Shown here: piece after piece, positions 40,460-50,002 of the stretch
Layout: every line of letters begins with the position of its first letter
Position numbering within the stretch: position 1 is the stretch's first letter
Assembly: GCA_000403415.2 (NCBI GenBank)
Contig: KE159696.1
Location: 1-64,000, forward strand
Source: Firmicutes bacterium M10-2
GTDB taxonomy: Bacteria > Bacillota_I > Bacilli_A > Erysipelotrichales > Erysipelotrichaceae
DNA length: 64,000 bases
Reading direction: 5' to 3'
The notes under the pieces: model-generated
What the model saw: only the letters and a program-made list of their open reading frames with translations
Database searches by the model: none
What the model was told of the DNA's origin: nothing
Program-made: the position numbers and the translations under genes

Positions 40460-42388
40460 ATGAAACGTTTTGATTACTACAAAGTGGCTGCCTGCTCTCC
40501 CAATGTATTTATCGCAGATCCAAAAAAAAATACCGATGAATTGCTTTCAATCATGAAAGAACTCGAAAAGGACACTCAACTTGTTGTCTTTCCGGAACTT
40601 GCGATTAGCGGGTATACATGCCAGGATCTTTTTTACGAAGATATCCTTTTGAATGCCTGCAAAGAACAATTGATCCGCCTGGCCCATGAAATGCCCGACA
40701 ACCTTGCCTGTGTAGTCGGAGTCCCCCTCGTTGTCGGCAATATCCTGGCAAATTGCGCCGCTTTTCTTTTCAATCATGAAATCTTAGGCATCTATGTCAA
40801 ATCGCATATTCCGGGATACAATGAATATTATGAGCCTCGCTGGTTCTCGCCGGCGCGGGAAATGAAAACAAAGGAAATCATCCTGGATGGCTGCGTGATT
40901 CCCGTAAGCGACAAAATTTTATTTCATGATCGAGCAACAAGCGCGAAGATCGGAATCGAAATTTGCGAAGATCTTTGGGTCGCAATTCCGACAAGTTCCT
41001 ATCATGCACTGGCGGGTGCGAATATTTTGGCTAACTGTTCGGCATCCAATGAAGTGATTGCGAAAGATTCCTATCGCAAAGAACTCGTTGTGCATCAATC
41101 TGCAGCAACGTACAGCGCATACATCTATGCCAGTGCCGGATGCGATGAAAGCAGTTCGGACCTTGTATTCAGCGGACATGATCTCATTGCGGAAAACGGA
41201 AAACTTCTTTCGGAAACGACACTGTACAAGCCAAAAAAAATCATTTACGGTCAAATCGATCTGCAGCATTTAAAAACGGATCGCCTTCATTTTAAAACAA
41301 GCCTTGAAGAAAGAGGATCAAACGATTATATCGAAATCGAATACGAATCGATCCCGTTAAAGGAAATCGACTTAATACGAGAAATCGAAGCCTATCCTTT
41401 CGTTCCGCGCGATATCGATCAGCGCATTGAACGTTGCCAGAAAATCTTGACCATTCAAGCTTGCGGTCTTGCGACACGCTTGAAAAAGATTCATTGCGAA
41501 AGTGTCGTGATCGGAATCAGTGGCGGGCTTGATTCGACACTTGCTCTTCTTGTGGTTGCCAAAGCCTTTGACATGCTGCATTACAACCCGAAAAATATTC
41601 ATGCAATAACTATGCCGGGATTTGGAACGACAAATCGTACAAAATCCAATGCACAGAAGTTAATGGAAATCTTAGGCGCAAGCGACGATGAGATCTCAAT
41701 CGCCAAAGGTGTTCGCCAACACTTTGAGGATATCGGTCACGATGAAACGATCCATGACATTACCTACGAAAACTCGCAAGCTCGTTATCGAACGATGTTG
41801 CTGATGGATCTCGCCAATAAATACAACGCAATCGTAATCGGTACAGGCGATCTTAGCGAGCTGGCTCTTGGATGGTGCACATACAATGGCGATCATATGT
41901 CAATGTATGCGGTCAACGCATCGGTTCCTAAAACTCTGGTTCGCTACATTGTGGAAAGTGTTGCTATTAAAGCTCAACAGGAAGGCAATGTAGATCTTGC
42001 GACTGTGCTGCTCGATATTTGTGATACACCCGTATCTCCGGAACTGCTTCCGCCAAGCAATGACGGAACGATTGCTCAAAAAACGGAAGAAGTCCTTGGA
42101 AGCTATGATTTGCACGATTTCTTCTTATACCATATGCTTCGGTTCCATGAACGGCCAATCAAGATCTTCGAGCTTTGCAAGATTGCATTCCCTCATATTC
42201 AGGAAGCAACGATAAAGAATGCCATCAAAACATTTTATCGACGATTCTTTGCACAGCAATTTAAGCGTAATTGTATGCCGGATGGAGTGAAGGTCGGATC
42301 GATTTCCTTCTCTCCTCGTGGGGATTGGCGTATGCCAAGCGATGCAGATCGTACACTTTGGTTAAGTGAACTTGAACAAATTGATTAA
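40460..42388 (+). CDS. nadE: glutamine-dependent NAD+ synthase
   Basis: The 642-residue protein joins an N-terminal carbon-nitrogen hydrolase (glutaminase) domain, with the Glu in VFPELAISGYTCQD and the Cys in ILANCSAS, to a C-terminal NAD synthase domain. The latter has the ATP loop GISGGLDSTLAL and ELALGWCTYNGDH. It amidates nicotinic acid adenine dinucleotide to NAD. The ATG at 40460 with AAAGGAGAATCAT was chosen; an upstream in-frame ATG at 40430 lies in the preceding terminator. Confidence 0.95.
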   Translation: MKRFDYYKVAACSPNVFIADPKKNTDELLSIMKELEKDTQLVVFPELAISGYTCQDLFYEDILLNACKEQLIRLAHEMPDNLACVVGVPLVVGNILANCAAFLFNHEILGIYVKSHIPGYNEYYEPRWFSPAREMKTKEIILDGCVIPVSDKILFHDRATSAKIGIEICEDLWVAIPTSSYHALAGANILANCSASNEVIAKDSYRKELVVHQSAATYSAYIYASAGCDESSSDLVFSGHDLIAENGKLLSETTLYKPKKIIYGQIDLQHLKTDRLHFKTSLEERGSNDYIEIEYESIPLKEIDLIREIEAYPFVPRDIDQRIERCQKILTIQACGLATRLKKIHCESVVIGISGGLDSTLALLVVAKAFDMLHYNPKNIHAITMPGFGTTNRTKSNAQKLMEILGASDDEISIAKGVRQHFEDIGHDETIHDITYENSQARYRTMLLMDLANKYNAIVIGTGDLSELALGWCTYNGDHMSMYAVNASVPKTLVRYIVESVAIKAQQEGNVDLATVLLDICDTPVSPELLPPSNDGTIAQKTEEVLGSYDLHDFFLYHMLRFHERPIKIFELCKIAFPHIQEATIKNAIKTFYRRFFAQQFKRNCMPDGVKVGSISFSPRGDWRMPSDADRTLWLSELEQID

Positions 42389-42390
42389 GC

Positions 42391-42430
42391 AAAAAAAGAG
42401 CCTGGATCATTCCTCAGGCTCTTCTTTTTT
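42391..42430. terminator. bidirectional intrinsic terminator
   Basis: AAAAAAAGAGCCTG pairs with CAGGCTCTTCTTTTTT. It serves nadE (plus) and the topoisomerase (minus), whose last codons it overlaps. Confidence 0.75.
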
Positions 42431-44677
42431 CTTTGTTTTCGGTTGTTTTTCGAATTCTTCGATCTTGAAGCCGAAAAATTTATGACCACGGAACACTTGT
42501 TCCTGAAGGCGTCCTTTTGCCATGAACGGCTTTCCTTTTTTGGACATGAACTGCGTCCTTATTTGTTTTCCGGCAATTAGATCGGCAACTTCTTCATCGG
42601 TAAAACGATGTTGTCCAAATACACGTTTGAATTTTACGGAATTGCCGTTCCACTGACATTCGACATATTCTGTTTCATCCTTAATCGGGTTTCCATCAAG
42701 ATCAAAATATTCCTTTGGCTTGAATCCGTAGAACTTCCGTTTCTTATACGTTTGTTCTTCCAGTTTTCCTTTTGCTTTGACTTCCTGTCCCATTTTGGTC
42801 TTGAACTGTACTTCGATCTCTTCGCCTTTTTTCAACGCTTCGATTTGTTCGGGAGTGAAAATCGTTCCGGAGAATTCCTTTTTAAACTCGATTTCTTTCC
42901 CGTCTATTGTTGTTTTTACGTAATCTTCCGGATTGCGTTCATACGTTTTATGAACAATCTTGCTGCCGTTTTCCTTCATTTGAGCGAGATCTTCCAAAAC
43001 AAGCTTTTCCATTTGATCGAGATATTCATTTGGATTCGCTTGGCCCTTTCCCACAGCTTGCATTTGTTTAACAAGCTGTTCGGTCATTTCCAGGTTTCCG
43101 ATATTGGTTCCCGGAAGCAGCTGATACGAAATATTTCCGTACTCGCTCATGGAAAGTTTTCCTCTCGTTTCGACTAGAAGCGGAAATCTCGCATTGGCAT
43201 TTGTCACATCCGCATAAATGCTTGTACGCGTAGCACCCGTTCCTACTTCATACTTGGCCAGTTGTTTCATAAGCCATTTCATGGTCGGAGAAACCGGTTT
43301 TGGCGGAAACCCTTCAAAAGTGAAAGGATCTGCCATCTTTCCGAGCTTTTTATTCGTCTTTTCTTCCTCATCCTGATCCGAATTGTTGTAAACAGCCTTC
43401 CAACCCTTAAATTTCGGAATATCTGTCGTTGCTTTATAATCCGGATATTTTTCGAGATGTCCTTTTTGTTGTTCGTATTCATAATTTGGAGCAAGCATAG
43501 CAAGAAAGTTCTTCGCCAGTAAAGAATAGATTTTCTCCGCTCCCGGACCGTATTTCTTCAATTCGGACAAGCTGTTTGGAACATGAGGCCCGGGCCGATT
43601 GGCTCCATGGGCTCCTTGTGCTTTTACATGAGAGGCTCTTGCTTTGCGATAGGTCAAAAGCTCCGGTTTGACCCCGACCACATGAGCAATTTGATCCGCC
43701 AAAGGAAGCAGTTCTTGAAACTGTTCGGGAGTGATCGTCTTATCTTCGGTACGTGGATAGCTGACAATTTGATCTTCATACATTTTTTGATAGGTCGATA
43801 AGACGGTTTTCGCCTTTAATCCTTGCGTTGACAACTGTGCGGAAAGTCCTGCAAGATCCAGAAGCCGTGGAGGTGGTGTCTTTTTCAATGTCGTCGAATC
43901 GACGATGACCGGACTTGATTCTACATGGGTATCGACTTCTTCCGGTGTCTTGAATCGCGGTGCTTTGGATTTGATGAACATATTGCCGTTTTCATCTTTA
44001 AAGCGCAATTCATAAAATGGTTCCTTTTTATAGTTTTCGACTTTTTTCAATTGATCTCCGACCATCTTGACCATCGCTGACTTCAATCGCCCCTGACGAA
44101 GAACTGATTTTCCATCGCCATTTGCGGTGGCGATCCGAGTAAACTGCATCGATAAATAATCCCATTTCGAGCGAAACTCCGCCTTGACATAGTCAAGATC
44201 CTTTTCTTTATCGAGATCAAGCGCTCTGCGTTCCACAAAAGCCTTCTGAATGGATGGCTTGCTTTCATCGACAAAGTACATTCGGGAAATCTTCTTTGGT
44301 TTTAGACAAAGACCATCGATGATTTCCCATGCCAACAATTCTCCTTCCCCAGATGGGTCATCATCAGTCGCAATAATGAGTTCATCACATCCTTTCAGAT
44401 CGGCTTTGATCTGCTTTAAGATGTCATCAGCATCTTTTGTCTTTTGTTTTTCCCAGCCAAAATCTTTTTGATCCCATGGAAGATTTTTCGTATTCCATGA
44501 TTTATATTTTTTTTGAAGTTCTTCAATCACTTGCTCCGAAGGATCTTTGAGTTCATATAAATGTCCTCTCGCATGGGTGATTCGATATTCTTCGTTATTA
44601 AAGGTGCCTTCTTTTCCGCCAAGTGCTTTTTCGAAATTTCGTGCAGCACTCGCTTTCTCTGTTAAAATTCCAATCAT
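42407..44677 (-). CDS. type IA DNA topoisomerase (TopB/III-like) with C-terminal repeats
   Basis: The 756-residue protein has an N-terminal Toprim domain (TEKASAARNFEKAL; ATDDDPSGEGELLAWEI) and the type IA core with the active-site Tyr in IVSYPRTEDKT (near 315). It contains PHVPNSLSELKKYGPGAEKIY and a GATRTSIY segment. The C-terminus has two related repeats of about 60 residues, FKKEFSGTIFTPEQIEALKKG and FKRVFGQHRFTDEEVADLIAG, each ending with a KxKxxGFK-like strand. This resembles DUF3945-type repeats seen in mobile-element proteins. It lacks zinc fingers. It is not the housekeeping TopA in pattern. Its origin may be an integrated element, but no mobility genes flank it. Confidence 0.85.
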   Translation of the reverse strand: MIGILTEKASAARNFEKALGGKEGTFNNEEYRITHARGHLYELKDPSEQVIEELQKKYKSWNTKNLPWDQKDFGWEKQKTKDADDILKQIKADLKGCDELIIATDDDPSGEGELLAWEIIDGLCLKPKKISRMYFVDESKPSIQKAFVERRALDLDKEKDLDYVKAEFRSKWDYLSMQFTRIATANGDGKSVLRQGRLKSAMVKMVGDQLKKVENYKKEPFYELRFKDENGNMFIKSKAPRFKTPEEVDTHVESSPVIVDSTTLKKTPPPRLLDLAGLSAQLSTQGLKAKTVLSTYQKMYEDQIVSYPRTEDKTITPEQFQELLPLADQIAHVVGVKPELLTYRKARASHVKAQGAHGANRPGPHVPNSLSELKKYGPGAEKIYSLLAKNFLAMLAPNYEYEQQKGHLEKYPDYKATTDIPKFKGWKAVYNNSDQDEEEKTNKKLGKMADPFTFEGFPPKPVSPTMKWLMKQLAKYEVGTGATRTSIYADVTNANARFPLLVETRGKLSMSEYGNISYQLLPGTNIGNLEMTEQLVKQMQAVGKGQANPNEYLDQMEKLVLEDLAQMKENGSKIVHKTYERNPEDYVKTTIDGKEIEFKKEFSGTIFTPEQIEALKKGEEIEVQFKTKMGQEVKAKGKLEEQTYKKRKFYGFKPKEYFDLDGNPIKDETEYVECQWNGNSVKFKRVFGQHRFTDEEVADLIAGKQIRTQFMSKKGKPFMAKGRLQEQVFRGHKFFGFKIEEFEKQPKTKKKEEPEE

Positions 44678-44773
44678 AATGCTACTCTATCAGAAAGTTG
44701 AGAAAAAGGAATCAAAAAAACTTCTTTTTTTGAAAATATTTCCTTTTTTCTTTCATTTTCCTCCTTTCGCTAC

Positions 44774-44816
44774 AAAAAAGGTGGATCTATTGTTCAGATC
44801 CATCCTTCTTTTTTAA
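44774..44816 (-). terminator. terminator of the DUF3196-tig-lon-engB operon
   Basis: On the minus strand GGATGGATCTGAACAATAGATCCACC is followed by TTTTTT. The stem overlaps the end of engB. Confidence 0.75.
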
Positions 44817-45395
44817 CTCAAACTGATCAAGTTTTTCATTGATCAATTCCGAAACTTGTTCAAATCCGCTTTTTTCCGTACTGCTGATCGGGCATACGCT
44901 CTTTAAAGGAAGCTGCAGTTTTTGCGCGATTTTCTTCAAAGAAGCAAGACGTTTTGTCTTAGGGACCTTATCGATCTTTGTCGCCACCACAATGATGGGA
45001 TATTTCATTTCCCGAAAGAAATTCACCATATCCAAATCGTCTTTTGTCGGTTCATGGCGACCATCCACCAATTGAATGACTCCCGCAATATTTTTGCGAT
45101 TAAGAAAATAATCATCCATCATCCTTCCGAGCTTTTCAAGCTGTGCTTTAGACATTTTCGCATAGCCATATCCCGGCACATCCACCAATACCCAACGCTC
45201 GTCGATCGCAAAGAAATTGATCAGACGAGTCTTTCCGGGAGTATTTCCTACATATGCAAGATTTTTCCGATTCGTGAATGCATTGATAAAAGAACTTTTT
45301 CCAACATTACTTCGGCCGACGACCACAATTTCCGGCAATGTGGAGTCAGGCCAGTTCGTGCGATCCGCAGCACTTGTTATAAATTCGCTTTTCAT
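44787..45395 (-). CDS. engB: ribosome biogenesis GTPase EngB (YsxC/YihA)
   Basis: The 202-residue GTPase has G1 GRSNVGKSS, the G2-region Thr in GNTPGKTRLINFF, G3 DVPGYGYA and G4 TKID. It acts in 50S subunit assembly. It starts 3 bases after lon, the conserved lon-engB (lon-ysxC) arrangement of Bacillota. Confidence 0.96.
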   Translation of the reverse strand: MKSEFITSAADRTNWPDSTLPEIVVVGRSNVGKSSFINAFTNRKNLAYVGNTPGKTRLINFFAIDERWVLVDVPGYGYAKMSKAQLEKLGRMMDDYFLNRKNIAGVIQLVDGRHEPTKDDLDMVNFFREMKYPIIVVATKIDKVPKTKRLASLKKIAQKLQLPLKSVCPISSTEKSGFEQVSELINEKLDQFELKKKDGSEQ

Positions 45396-45398
45396 ACT

Positions 45399-47702
45399 TT
45401 AAACCAGTGCGTTTTCCAGCACTTCGCTTACAGTGCTTACAGGAATGAATGTTACGGCTTCTTTGACTTCATCCGGAATTTCCTCGAGATCTTTTTCATT
45501 GCCTTTTGGAATCAGGATCGTTGTGATCCCCGATCGATGAGCGGCCAACGATTTCTCTTTCAATCCGCCAATTGGAAGCACGTTTCCTCGCAAAGTCACT
45601 TCTCCTGTCATTGCCAAATTGGCTTTGACCGGACGATCCGATAAGCAGGAAACCAGCGCGGTCGTCATTGTGACCCCTGCACTCGGTCCGTCTTTCGGAA
45701 CCGCCCCTTCGGGAACGTGAATATGGATATCTGTCTTTTCGAATATTTTCGGATCAATTCCGTATTCTTTTGCATGGGAACGAATGTAATCAAGTGCGAT
45801 ACTTGCCGATTCTTTCATCACATCTCCGAGCTGTCCGGTCAAGATCAAGTTTCCTTTTCCTTCAAAGCGATTTGCTTCAATTTGAAGAATATCTCCGCCA
45901 AACGAAGTATACGCCAATCCGGTAACAGTACCGATCTGATCTTCTTTTTCTTTCTTGCCGTAATCGACTTTTTCGTTTCCGAGCCATTCATGGACTAGAT
46001 CTTTATCAAGAACGATTGCTTCTTTTTTATCTTTCAAAATCGCAAGAACTGTCTTGCGGCAAATACTTGCGATTGTTCGTTCAAGTTGTCGAACACCCGC
46101 TTCTCTTGTATAGTAACGAATCAAATAAAGAAGCATATCATCATTGATTGTCAACTGATTGTCTTTCAATCCGTTTTCTTCCATTTGTTTCGGAAGTAAG
46201 TGTTCTTTTGCGATATTGACTTTTTCGATATCGGTATAGGAACTCAGCTGAATAATTTCCAGTCGATCCTGCAATGCCGGTGGGATATTTTCCAAATAGT
46301 TTGCGGTTGCGATAAAAAGAACTTTCGACAAATCATAAGGTTCTTCAATATAGTGATCGGAAAACATGCTGTTTTGTTCCGGATCAAGTACTTCCAACAT
46401 GGCACTGCTTGGATCCCCTTTATAATCTGAGGCCATTTTATCGATTTCATCAATCAGAAATACCGGATTGATCACTCCGGCTTTTTTCATTCCTTGAATA
46501 ATGCGCCCCGGCAATGCGCCAAGATACGTTCTTCGATGCCCTCGAATTTCGGCTTCGTCACGCACACCGCCTAACGACATTTTTACGAACTTTCGATCCA
46601 AAGCCCGAGCTACGCTGCGTGCAAGAGAAGTCTTTCCGACTCCCGGAGGACCGACCAGACAAATAATCGGTGCTTTTAAAGAATTGGTCATCTGTTTTAC
46701 CGCCAGATATTCCATGATCCGTTCTTTTACTTTTGCGAGGCCATAATGATCTTCATCTAAAATATTCTGGGCGCTTTCAAGATCTTCGTTGTCTTTTGTT
46801 GTTTGCCACCAAGGCAGATCCATCAGCCAGTCAATATATGTTTTAATGACGCCTGATTCCCCATTGGCTTGCGGAAGCATTTCATAGCGCATAAGCTCTT
46901 CTTTCACTTTATCCTTGATATATTCCGGATAAGGTTCTTCCGCCAATCTCTTACGAATCGATTCGGCATCTTTATCCGTTTCGACAATATCTCCGAGCTC
47001 TTCGCGAATCGCATGAATCTTTTCACGCAAATAATAGTCTTTTTGGCCTTGATCGATTCGTTCCTTCACTGTATCGTTAATCTTCTTTTCGACTTCCGAC
47101 ATTTCTTTTTCTTTTTCGAAATCCTGCAAGAGCATGATCAGACGATCATTGATGCCGGTTGTTTCCAAATACTGCTGTTTACGTTCTACTGTCAATGGGA
47201 AGGCTGCGGCTGCTTTATCGGAAAGTGCATCCGCTCCAACCCCTTTGGATAATTCGATCATAAGGTCTTTTGAAACGAAACGGTCACCAGGATGCATTTG
47301 TTCAAAAGCACTTGCAATCATTCTCACAAGCGCGCTTTCTTCTGTTTCGTCTTGGCGAACGCTTGGCATCAACTCGACATGAGCCATTTCCGATAACGAT
47401 CCATCGATCCATTGTTTGAGTTCGACACGTTCCAATCCTTTAAACTTGACACGCAAAAATTTATCAAAACGGCGGACATGGCGAATTTCGCACAAAGTGC
47501 CTACTTTATAAATATCATCGACAAGAGGGTTTTCGCGTTCCATATTGATTTGCGAAAACATCACGATTTGATTGTCATAATTGTCTTGGGCATTTTCAAT
47601 CGCTTTCAAGGACTGTTCCCTTCCGACATCGATCACGATTTCCTGATCGGGGAAGAGAATCACTCCTCGAGTACAAATTAACGGATAAATTTTATCACTC
47701 AT
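45399..47702 (-). CDS. lon: ATP-dependent protease Lon
   Basis: The 767-residue LonA has the N-terminal substrate-binding domain (LICTRGVILFPDQEIVIDVG), an AAA+ module with Walker A GPPGVGKTSLARS and Walker B FLIDEIDK, and a C-terminal peptidase domain with the Ser in PKDGPSAGVTM and the Lys in GGLKEKSLAAHRSG. It degrades misfolded and regulatory proteins in the cytoplasm. It follows tig and precedes engB; a weak terminator separates tig and lon. No CtsR/HrcA box was noticed. Confidence 0.97.
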   Translation of the reverse strand: MSDKIYPLICTRGVILFPDQEIVIDVGREQSLKAIENAQDNYDNQIVMFSQINMERENPLVDDIYKVGTLCEIRHVRRFDKFLRVKFKGLERVELKQWIDGSLSEMAHVELMPSVRQDETEESALVRMIASAFEQMHPGDRFVSKDLMIELSKGVGADALSDKAAAAFPLTVERKQQYLETTGINDRLIMLLQDFEKEKEMSEVEKKINDTVKERIDQGQKDYYLREKIHAIREELGDIVETDKDAESIRKRLAEEPYPEYIKDKVKEELMRYEMLPQANGESGVIKTYIDWLMDLPWWQTTKDNEDLESAQNILDEDHYGLAKVKERIMEYLAVKQMTNSLKAPIICLVGPPGVGKTSLARSVARALDRKFVKMSLGGVRDEAEIRGHRRTYLGALPGRIIQGMKKAGVINPVFLIDEIDKMASDYKGDPSSAMLEVLDPEQNSMFSDHYIEEPYDLSKVLFIATANYLENIPPALQDRLEIIQLSSYTDIEKVNIAKEHLLPKQMEENGLKDNQLTINDDMLLYLIRYYTREAGVRQLERTIASICRKTVLAILKDKKEAIVLDKDLVHEWLGNEKVDYGKKEKEDQIGTVTGLAYTSFGGDILQIEANRFEGKGNLILTGQLGDVMKESASIALDYIRSHAKEYGIDPKIFEKTDIHIHVPEGAVPKDGPSAGVTMTTALVSCLSDRPVKANLAMTGEVTLRGNVLPIGGLKEKSLAAHRSGITTILIPKGNEKDLEEIPDEVKEAVTFIPVSTVSEVLENALV

Positions 47703-47732
47703 AAAGCCCCTCCTTTTCTGTGGTTCTTAGCG

Positions 47733-47757
47733 AAAAAAGACGCAACGCGCCTTTTTC
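47733..47757 (-). terminator. weak terminator between tig and lon
   Basis: On the minus strand AAAAAGGCGC-GTT-GCGTCTTTTTT has a short, partly mismatched stem and a T-run. Likely partial termination before lon. Confidence 0.5.
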
Positions 47758-47764
47758 GTTTATA

Positions 47765-49048
47765 TTATTCAGATTGTGCGACTTCTTTTAAATAATCGAT
47801 TGCCTTTTCTTGTTTAAGGTCGTATTCGATATTTTCCGGAACGATGATCGCTTTGATTTGTTCTACTGGCATTTGATACATCTCAGACATGAGCTTATAC
47901 TGCTCTTCGATCGCCGCTTCATCGATATTGATCTCTTGAGCATTTGCGATTGCTTCAAGCACAAGAGTCGTTTTTACACGGTTGGCAGCTTCCACACGCA
48001 TTTGGTCTTTGATATCGTTTTCCGTTTGGTGTGTTGCTTCCAAGAATTGTTGTGCCGTAAATCCGGATGACTGCATTCTCTGTTCAAACTGCTGATACAT
48101 GCGGTTTACTTCATTATCAATCATCACAGGCGGGATGTCAACGATAGCACCATCTACAGCTTGTTTGAGGATTTCATCGGTGAACGTTTTTTCCGATTCT
48201 TGTTCTTTGCGGGAAAGAAGATCTTTCTTTGCTTCTTCTTTGAATTTTTCGACAGTATCGACACCTTCGCGTTTCATGTTTGCGATCAATTCGTCTGTTA
48301 CTTCAGGAAGTTCTTTGTATTTGACATCATGAACTTTGATTTTGAAGATTACAGCTTGACCGGCAAGATCTGGAGCTTGATAGTCTTCAGGGAATGTCAC
48401 TTCAATATCTTTTTCATCTCCGGCTTTTACACCTACCAGCTGATCTTCGAATCCCGGAATAAACGTATTCGATCCTAAAACGAGCGGATAGTTTTCTCCG
48501 GCCCCTCCTTCAAACGGAACACCGTCTTTTTCTCCGACAAAATCGATTGTTACCTGATCGCCGATTTGTGCCGGATCTTCTTCTTCACGAACAACCCAGT
48601 CCGCATAACGATCCTGAATATGTTTTACTTCATTGTCGATTTCTTCTTCAGTGACTTCGACTTCCGGTTTTTTTACCCGAATTGCTTTATAGTCCCCTAA
48701 TTTCACTTCCGGTGAAACGGTGCAAGTGAAATCAAGGATCACTTTATCTTTATTGGCTTCTTGAACATCAAGAGTCGGACGGGCAACAAGATCGAGATTG
48801 AATTCTTTGATTCCTTCTTGAAGAGCTTCATTGGCTACTTCATCGACTGCTGCCGCACAAATATGATCCGTTCCAATGTATCGTTTCGCCATTTGGTCAG
48901 GAATTTGTCCTTTTCGGAATCCTTTGACATTTAATCCGGCCTTTAGTTTATTAAAGGTCTTTTTTTGGGCCTTTTCCCAAATTTCACCATCTACTTCAAC
49001 AGTTAATACACCAGTTGAGTCTTTGTCTAAATTCCAACTACATTTCAT
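47765..49048 (-). CDS. tig: trigger factor
   Basis: The 427-residue ribosome-associated chaperone has the N-terminal ribosome-binding signature GFRKGQIPDQMAKRYIG, the FKBP-type peptidyl-prolyl isomerase domain (IGDQVTIDFVGEKDGVPFEGG) and the helical C-terminal arms. The ATG at 49048 with GAGGAGATAACC was chosen; an earlier in-frame ATG at 49069 has no site. It overlaps the upstream DUF3196-type gene by 11 bases. Confidence 0.96.
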   Translation of the reverse strand: MKCSWNLDKDSTGVLTVEVDGEIWEKAQKKTFNKLKAGLNVKGFRKGQIPDQMAKRYIGTDHICAAAVDEVANEALQEGIKEFNLDLVARPTLDVQEANKDKVILDFTCTVSPEVKLGDYKAIRVKKPEVEVTEEEIDNEVKHIQDRYADWVVREEEDPAQIGDQVTIDFVGEKDGVPFEGGAGENYPLVLGSNTFIPGFEDQLVGVKAGDEKDIEVTFPEDYQAPDLAGQAVIFKIKVHDVKYKELPEVTDELIANMKREGVDTVEKFKEEAKKDLLSRKEQESEKTFTDEILKQAVDGAIVDIPPVMIDNEVNRMYQQFEQRMQSSGFTAQQFLEATHQTENDIKDQMRVEAANRVKTTLVLEAIANAQEINIDEAAIEEQYKLMSEMYQMPVEQIKAIIVPENIEYDLKQEKAIDYLKEVAQSE

Positions 49049-49769
49049 GGTTATCTCCTCGCTTTTCAATTGATAATGTGTAGTCCGCTACTTGCTCGAT
49101 TCCGTTTTTCTTCAAGAAATAAGCAAGTTCTTCTGTTTGTCCCATCGCTTCATAAACGAGTCTTACAATTCCCTTAGCTAGGGGAAGAGGATCGATCTCC
49201 TCAAGGTCGAAAGGCCGCATTTCATAAATTTCCTGTTCTAACAAACGCATACAGAAATTATAAAGTGTTGGTTCATCGCTCAAGAACCACGCATCAAAGA
49301 GCTGCCCGGCTTCCTGAACGGTCGTGTCTTGATCGGCCGTTACGATCGAACTAGGAACAAATGTAATATCCAGACCATCTTTGACCATATGATATGCAGT
49401 ATCAATCTTTTGCTCCATCAATGCCTCGATCAATTCGCCTTTGAATTCTTCCAGAAGATCGCTTGCCAGTAATTGTTGAACTTCCCTTTCATACGATCGA
49501 AGATTCAACGTCTGCAGCAGAGAAACCGCTTTTTCTTTTTGTTCTTCGGTTCCTTTGATCAATTTCTCCAATTCAAAGTTTTTGGACCGATCATCATCTT
49601 TTTGATGAATCAAACATTCTTCTTCGTATTGATGAAGTTTTTCCAGTACGTCCCGCTCGACATAAGGAAGCGAGAGTTCTTGCTGAATGATCCGCAATGC
49701 ATCGTCAAACTTTTGCTGTTCGATCAATGACGAAAGATCATTGATCAGTGATTGATAGTATAGATTCAC
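49038..49769 (-). CDS. helical repeat protein, DUF3196-like
   Basis: The 243-residue acidic, mostly helical protein begins YYQSLINDLSSLIEQQKFDD, resembling a TPR-type hairpin, and continues with further helical pairs. It matches in layout the DUF3196 family found next to tig in Erysipelotrichia and mollicutes. No enzymatic motif is seen. It overlaps tig by 11 bases, suggesting a linked role in protein folding, but this is inference. GGAGG precedes ATG 49769. Confidence 0.75.
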   Translation of the reverse strand: MNLYYQSLINDLSSLIEQQKFDDALRIIQQELSLPYVERDVLEKLHQYEEECLIHQKDDDRSKNFELEKLIKGTEEQKEKAVSLLQTLNLRSYEREVQQLLASDLLEEFKGELIEALMEQKIDTAYHMVKDGLDITFVPSSIVTADQDTTVQEAGQLFDAWFLSDEPTLYNFCMRLLEQEIYEMRPFDLEEIDPLPLAKGIVRLVYEAMGQTEELAYFLKKNGIEQVADYTLSIEKRGDNHEM

Positions 49770-49923
49770 ATTTCCTCCTTGCGTACTTTAGCATTATATC
49801 ATAATGGATTGCTAAGGCGCAATGAATTACGCCCTACCTTATCCCATCTTCTTGCGTATTCTACCATTATTTTTGTTCTATCAAAACAGTTCTTGAAAAA
49901 AAAATTTCCAACTGGACAAAATC

Positions 49924-49977
49924 CATTGGACCAATGATCTGTTTTCATTGAGTTTATTTCATAGGACATGGTATAAT
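49924..49977 (+). promoter_or_regulatory. promoter and possible operator of the TPM-LemA-TPM operon
   Basis: TTGAGT (49948-49953), 18 bases, TATAAT (49972-49977). Just upstream is the palindrome ATTGG-A-CCAAT (about 49925-49935), a possible regulator site. Confidence 0.6.
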
Positions 49978-50002
49978 TTTTTCGAAAGGATATAAAAAGA
50001 AC

